Of a DNA stretch of 64,000 nucleotides, positions 36,861-44,086 are shown one piece after another (the stretch's first letter is position 1; every line of letters starts with the position of its first letter). Origin of the DNA: Reichenbachiella sp. (lineage in GTDB: Bacteria; Bacteroidota; Bacteroidia; Cytophagales; Cyclobacteriaceae). Location: assembly GCF_033344935.1 (NCBI RefSeq), contig NZ_JAWPMM010000001.1:3396001-3460000 (forward strand), written 5' to 3'. The notes under the pieces are model-generated. The model saw nothing but the letters and a program-made list of their open reading frames with translations, had not been told where the DNA came from and ran no database searches. The translations under genes and the position numbers were made by a program.

Positions 36861-38651
36861 TTAGTTAATCATAACCATTGCTCCATTGATCGAAACTTCC
36901 TCTCCTCCTGAAACCGTCGTTGTCATACCTCCCTCTATCTGCGCTTCCATTTCGGCCTGAGCTGTAATCGATGAGGCTTGCAGTGAAATCGATTCTCCCG
37001 CTTCTACAGTCACACTGGTTCCTGCTTTTATTGAAATAGCTTCTGCTGCCTGCAAATTCATATTGGAAGCACTTTTGATGGTGATTCCGGAAGAGGATAA
37101 CTCAATCGAGTTTTCATTCTGATCCTGAATCATAATGTTTTGATCCTGATCACTCCAAATCATTTTATTCTCACCTGGTGTAGTAATAGTGATGATCTTG
37201 TTTTCATCATCGAATTCAAGCTTCAGTTTGTTTTTTGTTACAATAGCCTTTTTACTGTTTTGCTCATCGGGAGTATAAGGCGCTACCTTGCTATTGCTGT
37301 TGTATAAAGAACCAAGAATGATTGGAAACCTAGGATCCTCATTAAGAAAACCTAAAATAACCTCGTCTCCTACCTCAGGATAGAAAAACGACCCTGCTTC
37401 ATTGGTTGCATAAAAATTGGACAGTCTGGCCCAAATACCATCTCCTCCTTCCTTGATAATAGGTACGTCAACCAGCACTCGGAACTGACCATCAGGGTCC
37501 TGATCAATTTGCTTCACAGTCCCATTCTGTAAGCCTTGAATGCCTGGCAAAAGGCCGGATGCCAAAGAAGCCTGCATTGCCACGCGGTCAGAAAACCATT
37601 CGGGGGTCATACCAATTTCTGCTTCGGTAATCCAATTGCCATTTGCAAATCGGTGTTCCACAGCTGAAACAATCGCTTTACCAGTGAATCGGGCACCCAC
37701 TCCTTTGATATCTATCAATTTACCGGGTATAGTGTCTCCGTTGCCTTGAAAGCTCAGCGTTCCTCTTATTTTAGAATATTTAGACTTTGTGGCTTGTGCC
37801 TTGGCCCAAGCATTCAAATCCCCTTCTTCTAAAGGGACAGTAGATTGTAGTCCAAAATCGGAAACACCCATCACACTAGAAAGGCTACTATTGGAGACAT
37901 TGCCCTGTCCGTAATCCGAAATGGTGGATTGACCATTCACAATCTTCTGATTTTTTAGATCCCAAGCATTGCTCTTTATGCTTTTGAATTGATACTGCGC
38001 ATCAAGGGTGGCATCAAATTCCAATAAATCTTGACCATAGGTAACAGTCACAACAGCATCCGTCTCATCATCAGGGTTTTTGACTGAAACTTTTCCAGCA
38101 TCTGTCATCACTACCATGCCGTTAGTCTCTGCGCGTGATAGGATAAAGTCCCAATCTGTAGAGTAATATTGAACCACTTCAGGATGCTGATTGGAAGTCG
38201 CGCTTATATCAGCCTGCAAGGCTCCATAATTTCCAATAACTGAACTAATAATATCACTGTCCTTTTGCTGCTTGAAATAGGCGTTTTTTCTTCCACTGGT
38301 CATTTTTATAGACTCGTCCTTACAAATCACCTCCAAAATAGGGCCGCCCATTTTTTTTACTTTCAAATTTTGACGAAGTACTACGCCTTTGAATACTGAT
38401 TGATTGGTACCGTCATAGCCCAGTTTTATCTCTATTTTGACTCCAGGTAAGAAAGTAGATGAATCGCTAATAGGAAAATCTTCGGTTGCCGCGTTGCCAT
38501 CTACAATATGTATTTCACAACCGCTGATCCTATTAACCTTTTTTTGAACCACAATCGACTTAACATTGTAGGTGTCCTTAATGGGGCTGCCATCTGCCAA
38601 TATCTGATAGGTAACTAAATCCGATTTTTTTATGACTGGTGAAGCTAACAT
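36861..38651 (-). CDS. VgrG-like spike protein (Afp8-like)
   Basis: This 596-residue protein combines gp27-like, gp5 OB-fold and beta-helix parts. The N-terminal two-thirds shows the phage GPD/gp27 pattern (KIEIKLGYDGTNQSVFKGVV, GSIHS-type linkers, YSTDWDFILSRAETNGMVVM). The OB fold is recognised by NEAGSFFYPEVGDEVILGFL and the following RFPIILGSLYN near 405-445. The last 100 residues form a repetitive beta-helix (SISLQASSITAQAEMEAQIE). It forms the trimeric needle at the end of the tube and carries the PAAR tip encoded next. Confidence 0.92.
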   Translation of the reverse strand: MLASPVIKKSDLVTYQILADGSPIKDTYNVKSIVVQKKVNRISGCEIHIVDGNAATEDFPISDSSTFLPGVKIEIKLGYDGTNQSVFKGVVLRQNLKVKKMGGPILEVICKDESIKMTSGRKNAYFKQQKDSDIISSVIGNYGALQADISATSNQHPEVVQYYSTDWDFILSRAETNGMVVMTDAGKVSVKNPDDETDAVVTVTYGQDLLEFDATLDAQYQFKSIKSNAWDLKNQKIVNGQSTISDYGQGNVSNSSLSSVMGVSDFGLQSTVPLEEGDLNAWAKAQATKSKYSKIRGTLSFQGNGDTIPGKLIDIKGVGARFTGKAIVSAVEHRFANGNWITEAEIGMTPEWFSDRVAMQASLASGLLPGIQGLQNGTVKQIDQDPDGQFRVLVDVPIIKEGGDGIWARLSNFYATNEAGSFFYPEVGDEVILGFLNEDPRFPIILGSLYNSNSKVAPYTPDEQNSKKAIVTKNKLKLEFDDENKIITITTPGENKMIWSDQDQNIMIQDQNENSIELSSSGITIKSASNMNLQAAEAISIKAGTSVTVEAGESISLQASSITAQAEMEAQIEGGMTTTVSGGEEVSINGAMVMIN

Positions 38652-38652
38652 A

Positions 38653-39312
38653 TCAATGAACGACTAGTGGTGGAAAGTACAGTTTAGTCCCTGGTTTGAT
38701 ATGCATCAGTGTATCAAGCTTATTGTGCTCGGCCACCATCAACATCTGAGATTCATCCTGATAAACATCATAAGTAAGAGCTGGTAATTGCTCGCCTGCT
38801 ATCACCGTTTTCACATGAGTCATATCAGGAGAATTATCCTCCATCGCTTCAGATGGATTCTGAAATTCCTTAAACGTCACACTGACTTTTGCGCGTAAGG
38901 GAGAACCATCCGGCTTAAACAGCGTATAGTTGATCTTCATAGTGGTAAGGCGACACTTAAAAAGCATGGCTTTACCCCAGATCAGTTTGAGAAAATTAGG
39001 ACTATGAATGGACCCATTGTAGTCATAGGCCACCTTCTTGAACTTTGTGATTTCAGAGGTCAAGTCTGTTCGGTTCTTGTCTACAACCCCTGTAGCATCA
39101 AATACCAAATCAAAATTAACAGATGATGGTGTACTCTTTTCGTACTTTATAGAGGCATCCGGCGTACCCGCTCCTTGCTCTTCGCTATACTGCACATTAA
39201 GGCTATGTGAATAGGATTCAGGATTCAGCATAGCCGTATATGACCCGACCTGGCTACTGAAGTTCTCATCCTTGTAGCCCTCTATAGTAAGTGGTTGTAG
39301 TTTCCCAGACAT
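38653..39312 (-). CDS. LysM-domain hub protein (Afp7-like)
   Basis: This 219-residue protein has an N-terminal tube-like domain starting MSGKLQPLTIEGYKDE and a C-terminal LysM motif at about 170-219 (YQDESQMLMVAEHNKLDTLM, IKPGTKLYFPPL). In contractile systems this protein bridges the inner tube or baseplate and the spike hub. Its ATG shares one base with the stop codon of the DUF5908 gene, and the spike gene follows after one base. Confidence 0.9.
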   Translation of the reverse strand: MSGKLQPLTIEGYKDENFSSQVGSYTAMLNPESYSHSLNVQYSEEQGAGTPDASIKYEKSTPSSVNFDLVFDATGVVDKNRTDLTSEITKFKKVAYDYNGSIHSPNFLKLIWGKAMLFKCRLTTMKINYTLFKPDGSPLRAKVSVTFKEFQNPSEAMEDNSPDMTHVKTVIAGEQLPALTYDVYQDESQMLMVAEHNKLDTLMHIKPGTKLYFPPLVVH

Positions 39313-39479
39313 TAGCGCTCTCTATTTTTTTCTATGATTTTCATCAACTTCTCCACACATGCATCTATGATCTCTGTTCGAACTTTTGGTGAAATCTGAG
39401 CCGACTCACCTTGTCTGGCGGCACCAGTATCTGATACTATATTAGTTCTAATAATGAGTTCTTTAATTTCTACTGGCAT
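39312..39479 (-). CDS. DUF5908 small eCIS protein (Afp6-like position)
   Basis: This 55-residue frame fits exactly between the second tube protein and the LysM protein. It starts MPVEIKELIIRTNIVSD and ends EKLMKIIEKNRER. DUF5908 proteins occupy this position in Bacteroidota eCIS loci, so I accept it despite its size. The TAA stop overlaps the next start by one base. The N-terminal MPVEIKELIIR segment is the conserved part. The role is unknown; it may be a small baseplate or tube-adaptor component. Confidence 0.85.
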   Translation of the reverse strand: MPVEIKELIIRTNIVSDTGAARQGESAQISPKVRTEIIDACVEKLMKIIEKNRER

Positions 39480-39497
39480 CACATTCTTTTTTTAGAT

Positions 39498-39956
39498 TTA
39501 TACCTTCTTGAAGTAGGAATAAGCAAATTCCAGAGTCTCGATCGAAAGAGAGTTTTCCTGCGATTTAAAATCAGACACGCTCCATTTAACCGGATAAGCA
39601 TTCACAAAACTCCAGCTCATCAAAGGCTTTCCTTCGGCTCCGAGCAATGAGAGCATTATAGACTTGGTCTGAATGACGGTTCCCAAATCTGAAGTCAAAG
39701 TATCCTTACACCAGGCAGCCAATTGAGAGCTGGTTGTGACCAAACCTCTCTTTAATATCAGGTTCTCCGACTTTATAGTTTTAGGCAGTTTGTACTTGAA
39801 TCGGTTCTCTCCGCCACAGACGACCTCCTCAGTTTCAATCTGTGTGCTGATGCCAGAAGCCTCTTGAAATCCGGCATCAGCCTGACCAGATATCCCACTA
39901 AAGGATAACCGGAAGTAAAAAGATGGAGGCGGGTAATATGTGCTCGATTTACCCAT
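39498..39956 (-). CDS. eCIS inner tube protein 2 (Afp5-like)
   Basis: This 152-residue protein of the gp19/Hcp-like tube family is probably the initiator ring or alternative tube protein. The segments FYFRLSFSGISGQADAGFQE, SENLILKRGLVTTSSQLAAW and GKPLMSWSFVNAYPVKWSVS match the conserved tube pattern. It is a close paralogue of the preceding protein in length and motif order. It shares one base with that gene. Confidence 0.9.
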   Translation of the reverse strand: MGKSSTYYPPPSFYFRLSFSGISGQADAGFQEASGISTQIETEEVVCGGENRFKYKLPKTIKSENLILKRGLVTTSSQLAAWCKDTLTSDLGTVIQTKSIMLSLLGAEGKPLMSWSFVNAYPVKWSVSDFKSQENSLSIETLEFAYSYFKKV

Positions 39957-40420
39957 TATCCGTTAGAAATTTTTAGTCCCTCGTGTGCGATCTCAATTGT
40001 GTCTACAGCCACTTCGTTTCCGTCAGACTTTAAATCTGTACCGGTGATTTTCGTTGGCCAGGCATTTTTCAAGGTCCAGGTCATGGTAGGTTTACCATTC
40101 TCATCCAGCAACTTGATGGTCACCGTCTGTCTTTTTATTGTATTCATTTTGATTTGGCTATACCAACTCCAAAATGAATTGTCTTTTACAAAAATCCCAC
40201 GTTTCATAGTCACATTGCCGTATTTGGCAATGCCCGGCATTTTTATCGTACTAAACAAGGTGCTATTGCTTGCCCGGTACTCAATCACCTGGGTTTCAGC
40301 TTCTAATCCAGAAACTTCCTGAAATGCAATGTTTTGTTTAATGGTTCCCCAATCAACGGAAAACCTGAATTTGGGCATTGGCCAAATGTTGTTTTCGGTA
40401 CTACCGTCTTTACCAGCCAT
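39956..40420 (-). CDS. eCIS inner tube protein 1 (Afp1-like)
   Basis: This 154-residue protein should be the main tube subunit. It shows the gp19 tube-family segments FRFSVDWGTIKQNIAFQEVS, YGNVTMKRGIFVKDNSFWSW and GKPTMTWTLKNAWPTKITGT, with a C-terminal strand ending EIAHEGL. The tube is stacked hexameric rings, pushed out when the sheath contracts. It follows the sheath gene by 44 bp. Confidence 0.93.
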   Translation of the reverse strand: MAGKDGSTENNIWPMPKFRFSVDWGTIKQNIAFQEVSGLEAETQVIEYRASNSTLFSTIKMPGIAKYGNVTMKRGIFVKDNSFWSWYSQIKMNTIKRQTVTIKLLDENGKPTMTWTLKNAWPTKITGTDLKSDGNEVAVDTIEIAHEGLKISNG

Positions 40421-40464
40421 AATTTTATAGTTTTATGTTTTTAGATATTTTACTTACTAATGAC

Positions 40465-42045
40465 CTATGATTTAGCCATCTCTTGTTCCACTTCAATAAC
40501 AATGAATTCTGCCGGATGAGTGACAGCGATTTTGACCGCTATTTTCATCGTACCTTCCAAAATATCCTGAGCAGTCATTGTTGTACCCAAACCAACTGCT
40601 ACATTAAAAGCGTCAGTGGGTGTTGAACCCTGAAGTGCCCCTTCCTTCCAGATATTTTCAAGAAAATTTTCTATCATACTCTTGACTGTCTGCCAGGTAT
40701 TCGCATCATTTGGAGCAAAGACGAATGGATGACTAGCCAGCTTAACAGATTGCTCAATCATGGTTACGGTACGGCGAACATTAATGTACCTCCAATCATC
40801 ACTATTGCCATCAAGGGTACGAGCGCCCCATACCAGAATGCCTAATCCATTAAAGAAACGGATCGCATTGATTGATTTTCCGCTTACCGCATCTACATTA
40901 AGACCAGCTTGCATAGAGTCATTAATATTTAATGTTAGTCCGACCGCTCCAACGGGAGTCACATTGGCTGGAGCATTCCAAACACCTTTGGTATTATCAA
41001 CCTGAGTATATACTCCTGCCATTGCGCCACTTGGTGGCAGCGTGTTGATTTGCTCTTGAATAATCCCCATTATTTGTTTGTATTGCTTACTAGAGTTCAT
41101 CAGAGCTTGATTAAGTTGACTAGAAGTCATTCCTGCTGGAGGACTCTTGATATTACCCAATATCTGTTCAGCGGAAGCATTTGGTGCAGCGGGTGGGTTC
41201 ACAATATCAGCCAAAGCGCTTACATCCCCTCCATTTATATTACCATAGTCAATCTCACCTATTTCAGTAATGGTCGTATTCAAGAATGGGTAATATGCAG
41301 CACCATACTTGAGCGAGTTCATGCCAGTAGAGTTACGGAAATTTTGAATGTCCTGTGTGTATAGAATCGGATCAGGATTATTACCACCAATGATATCCAG
41401 TAAAGACATGGCTGTTCCCATATCTCCATTCTGCAACAACATCGCTTCCATCAATGTGCTATTATCATCGGGAGTAAGAAGAGTAGCCTCAGGCACAACA
41501 TACATCGTAACCTCCTCAATTTTCTTAAGCAACTCCACGCCGCCCATGAGGTCAGATAATTTAACATTAGGATTTACAATCTGATCGCCCGGTGTAACTG
41601 GTGATTTCGTAGGTGTCCCATAGGGACCCACTGATACGATATAGGCAGAACCTCCACCGTTTTCAAAAAATAAACGGATACTGTTATACAGATAGTAGAT
41701 CGTTCCAGGGTCTGGTTCCACAGTGTAGATGTCTCCGTTGATATGATAGGCATGTCCTTTCTCAGGCATTTTCTTCTGCTTAGTAATGTAGTATTCAGGA
41801 AAATACTGTTTCGCAGCGGGTGCTGGTGCCGGAGGGTTTGGAACCATGAAAAAAGCCTGAAATTCGTTCATCGAAGTAATTTTAACTGGCTTATTTAAAT
41901 AAGACTTTCCCTCATAAGCGGCGTTCGGTGTATAGCCTATAAATGCAGGAACCGCGGTGGCAACTTCTACAACTGAATTTGGAAAAGCATTTACTTCATC
42001 AATATAAACGCCGGGGGTCTGTGTAGCCAATGGTGATAATGACAT
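40465..42045 (-). CDS. eCIS contractile sheath protein (Afp2/3/4-like)
   Basis: This 526-residue phage tail sheath family protein begins with the typical TPGVYIDEVNAFPNSVVEVA segment, followed by PAFIGYTPNA. The C-terminal region has the conserved ARTLDGNSDDWRYINVRRTV and EFIVIEVEQEM, which form the inter-subunit handshake strands in sheath proteins. Only one sheath gene is present, while Afp and PVC have three paralogues. Single-sheath layouts are known in Bacteroidota systems such as AlgoCIS. Confidence 0.95.
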   Translation of the reverse strand: MSLSPLATQTPGVYIDEVNAFPNSVVEVATAVPAFIGYTPNAAYEGKSYLNKPVKITSMNEFQAFFMVPNPPAPAPAAKQYFPEYYITKQKKMPEKGHAYHINGDIYTVEPDPGTIYYLYNSIRLFFENGGGSAYIVSVGPYGTPTKSPVTPGDQIVNPNVKLSDLMGGVELLKKIEEVTMYVVPEATLLTPDDNSTLMEAMLLQNGDMGTAMSLLDIIGGNNPDPILYTQDIQNFRNSTGMNSLKYGAAYYPFLNTTITEIGEIDYGNINGGDVSALADIVNPPAAPNASAEQILGNIKSPPAGMTSSQLNQALMNSSKQYKQIMGIIQEQINTLPPSGAMAGVYTQVDNTKGVWNAPANVTPVGAVGLTLNINDSMQAGLNVDAVSGKSINAIRFFNGLGILVWGARTLDGNSDDWRYINVRRTVTMIEQSVKLASHPFVFAPNDANTWQTVKSMIENFLENIWKEGALQGSTPTDAFNVAVGLGTTMTAQDILEGTMKIAVKIAVTHPAEFIVIEVEQEMAKS

Positions 42046-42069
42046 AATTTTATATTTAAGTTTCTTGTT

Positions 42070-42885
42070 TTATAAATAGATATACATTGTCGACTGAGCC
42101 ACTTTTGACTCAGCTTGATTCAATTTTTCAATATTCGTAATAGAGCTGGGCGACGCCGTAGGTAGCTTTTCTATGAGCACTTCTTCGTCATCTTCTCTAT
42201 GATCTTTCTTTTTCAGTGAAAATGTTTTTTCGTATCGTTCCTGAATAGGATAAAGCTGATCCCCAGAACTAAAGCGGAATGCCTTCTGTCCATTGGGCAT
42301 TTGAGCTGATTGAGGGCCATCCAACAAACTACCCTCGGGATCATTGATCTCATAAGAGCTTCTCTCATCAGGAGAAACTACATAGTAATTCCATTGTGTG
42401 TTTCTTGCTTCAAATCGTATGGTATAAATCTTAGGAGTGATCTTCTCCTCGCTCAAAAATTCATCAAGATAAAGATCCACATGCCCGATGGACTCTGCTT
42501 CAAATAAGTTGATCTGATGATCAGGTACCAGAAGATTAGTCGCCTCCTGCTCTAGACTTTTTTTGTTGCTAAAACTGAATGTAACTAGTTCATCCAACGG
42601 GGTGTTAGTGAAAAACGTAAATTGCTCATTGGTACTATACAGCTGAAAACGAAGATAAAACTGCCCGAAAAAAGCGATCAGCTCTCGTAAATAATCAGCA
42701 TCAAAATCGTCTAGATGGTAAATGGAAAAACCTGTTTCCGTCGTTCTAAAGATCAAACCTCGATTCCAAATAAAAGCTTCAGAACGTTGTTCAGGGATAA
42801 CTTTCAAATCTCTAAAGATTCCATTTGAATAGTAAGTATGTAAAATTTTTACGTCTGCCAACAATATGTACTTTGATGCCTTCAT
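42070..42885 (-). CDS. Unknown eCIS protein next to the cap gene, possible cap adaptor
   Basis: This 271-residue soluble protein is not one I can place by motif. It has a beta-rich middle (YLRFQLYSTNEQFTFFTNTP, IYTIRFEARNTQWNYYVVSP) and a disordered, acidic C-terminus (KKKDHREDDEEVLIEKL) ending MYIYL. It overlaps the cap gene by 4 bp (ATGA) and precedes the sheath by 24 bp. A second gene at this position occurs in Bacteroidota eCIS, where it is associated with the cap end, so a cap-side role is a reasonable guess. Confidence 0.65.
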   Translation of the reverse strand: MKASKYILLADVKILHTYYSNGIFRDLKVIPEQRSEAFIWNRGLIFRTTETGFSIYHLDDFDADYLRELIAFFGQFYLRFQLYSTNEQFTFFTNTPLDELVTFSFSNKKSLEQEATNLLVPDHQINLFEAESIGHVDLYLDEFLSEEKITPKIYTIRFEARNTQWNYYVVSPDERSSYEINDPEGSLLDGPQSAQMPNGQKAFRFSSGDQLYPIQERYEKTFSLKKKDHREDDEEVLIEKLPTASPSSITNIEKLNQAESKVAQSTMYIYL

Positions 42886-43454
42886 ACGTCTGCTTGAACA
42901 TGTTCTTTAACCGCTGTAACATTGGGGATATTCCGCTCAGTCTGATCGCCTTGAAAGGTGATCATTCTGATTTTGAAAGGGACTGACGGTATGTACTTGG
43001 TCCCCATGGAAGACCATAAATTGAAGGACTCTGTTGAGTTGAGTTTCATAACTTCAGCACTCAACTGAAAAATTTCAGGATCCAACCCTGGAGAATTTTG
43101 GCCATCAAAATGGCTCTTAGCCTGAAAATAGTATAATGCTCCAGAAATGAATTTGAGTGACTCCTCGTAATTATTGAAAAGTGCCGCCACCATCACATTG
43201 ACGTTGAAACAAAGAGGCGGATTTACTTGATCAAAATGGTTTTTAAATTGTTTGCCGTGAATAGCATTTGGTATGGTTGACTCATGCTCAAGGTTGATAA
43301 CAGAAATGATTATTTTATTTCTGTTTTCTTCAGGTACACTTCCATCCTGGTTAAGAATACTTCCCAACTTTACACTTCTTTCAGAAGTGACATACTTTCT
43401 TTTCAAGAAAGTATCCAAATCGTCAGCGATATAGGTTAGGGCTTCTTTGATCAA
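42882..43454 (-). CDS. eCIS tail terminator/cap protein (Afp16-like, DUF4255)
   Basis: This 190-residue protein caps the sheath and tube at the end away from the baseplate. It matches the DUF4255/Pvc16 N-domain pattern. MIKEALTYIADDLDTFLKRK is followed by IIISVINLEHESTIPNA and then by the conserved PPLCFNVNVMVAALFNNYEE. It starts with TTG, as no ATG lies in the frame after the upstream stop, and has no strong ribosome site. It is the first gene of the locus. Confidence 0.88.
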   Translation of the reverse strand: MIKEALTYIADDLDTFLKRKYVTSERSVKLGSILNQDGSVPEENRNKIIISVINLEHESTIPNAIHGKQFKNHFDQVNPPLCFNVNVMVAALFNNYEESLKFISGALYYFQAKSHFDGQNSPGLDPEIFQLSAEVMKLNSTESFNLWSSMGTKYIPSVPFKIRMITFQGDQTERNIPNVTAVKEHVQADV

Positions 43455-43480
43455 GGTGCTTAGGTTTGTTTTTCACACCA

Positions 43481-43609
43481 TTAATACCTTCTTGCCAAAA
43501 AGGTTACCCTCTATTTAAAAAAAATATTTCGACCCTTAATACCTAACTAAATATCTTACCTGCCTAATGTTAATGCCCGAGTACGCTTTACCCTGTTACC
43601 GTTAATACA
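43481..43609. repeat. Four spaced TTAATRCM motifs upstream of the eCIS cap gene
   Basis: On the plus strand TTAATACC (43481-43488), TTAATACC (43536-43543), TTAATGCC (43570-43577) and TTAATACA (43602-43609) lie in the same direction, 55, 34 and 32 bp apart. They fill the gap upstream of the first eCIS gene and could be binding sites. I saw no TAnnTTTG promoter there. This is weak evidence. Confidence 0.3.
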
Positions 43610-43685
43610 AGTTGTCCACTTTCCAATAGTATAGATCCATGGTAAGACCTAATCATTTAATAGCAGAGAATTTATAGGTGTATAA

Positions 43686-43722
43686 AAAATCTAATTAATT
43701 AGCTAACAGTTAATTAGATTTT
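43686..43722 (-). terminator. AT-rich hairpin with T-run, terminator-like
   Basis: Perfect 13-bp arms (43686-43698 with 43710-43722) enclose an 11-nt loop. On the minus strand the hairpin is followed by a T-run. It sits directly after the partial tRNA copy at 43729-43746, so the two look like the remains of a tRNA-terminator unit. Confidence 0.55.
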
Positions 43723-43728
43723 AAAATT

Positions 43729-43746
43729 TGAGGTCCCGAGCCGATT
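43729..43746 (-). repeat. Partial copy of the tRNA-Cys 3' end, possible attachment-site remnant
   Basis: TGAGGTCCCGAGC at 43729-43741 exactly matches 43868-43880 at the tRNA-Cys 3' end. Extending to GATT gives 17 of 18 matches. It is in the same orientation, 139 bp away. Such duplications typically arise when an element integrates at a tRNA 3' end. Confidence 0.6.
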
Positions 43747-43834
43747 ACTCATACGCACTGACACGCGTATAGTTCCTCGTGATTTAAAGATTCAAACAGC
43801 TCCTTCTCTAAGATTCGAATCAAAAACGTTTAAA

Positions 43835-43864
43835 CAAAAAAAGACTACTCAATGAGTAGTCTTT
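43835..43864 (-). terminator. Rho-independent terminator of tRNA-Cys
   Basis: A perfect 11-bp stem (43840-43850 with 43854-43864) has a 3-nt loop and a T-run on the minus strand. It lies 6 bp past the tRNA 3' end. Confidence 0.85.
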
Positions 43865-43869
43865 AAGTG

Positions 43870-43940
43870 AGGTCCCGAGCGGATTCGAACCGCTGTACGA
43901 GCTTTTGCAGAGCTCTGCCTAGCCACTCGGCCACAGGACC
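43870..43940 (-). tRNA. tRNA-Cys (GCA)
   Basis: The 71-nt cloverleaf reads on the minus strand. The acceptor stem is GGTCCTG with CGGGACC, the D-arm closes GCC/GGC, the anticodon arm is GAGCT-CTGCAAA-AGCTC, and the T-arm is AGCGG-TTCGAAT-CCGCT. The anticodon GCA reads cysteine codons. The discriminator base is U, as expected for tRNA-Cys. CCA is not encoded. Confidence 0.96.
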
Positions 43941-44033
43941 ATTTTTTGGAGACACAAAATTAGAATTAATTAAATCCCCTGCAAACAATTTGCTATTTCT
44001 ATTCGCTAAAAAATCGCTTTTTTCTTAACGCAA

Positions 44034-44067
44034 GGCACAAAAAAAAGGTACACCGAAGTGTACCTTT
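44034..44067 (-). terminator. Rho-independent terminator of rpsA
   Basis: A perfect 10-bp stem (44044-44053 with 44058-44067) is closed by a C-UUCG-G tetraloop on the minus strand. A T-run follows. It lies 20 bp past the rpsA stop codon. Confidence 0.9.
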
Positions 44068-44086
44068 CTATTAAATATATTTCTGA

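Noticed and set aside
36535-36864. Plus-strand frame opposite the PAAR gene (and other long frames opposite rpsA, alaS and the eCIS genes)
   Set aside because: These are antisense frames of well-supported genes, with low-complexity or implausible translations.
16932-43454. Prophage, R-type pyocin or type VI secretion system
   Set aside because: There is no capsid, terminase, holin/endolysin or integrase, and no T6SS membrane complex or ClpV. The DUF4255 cap, DUF5908, Afp12-like baseplate, CIS tape measure and Afp15-like ATPase point to an eCIS.
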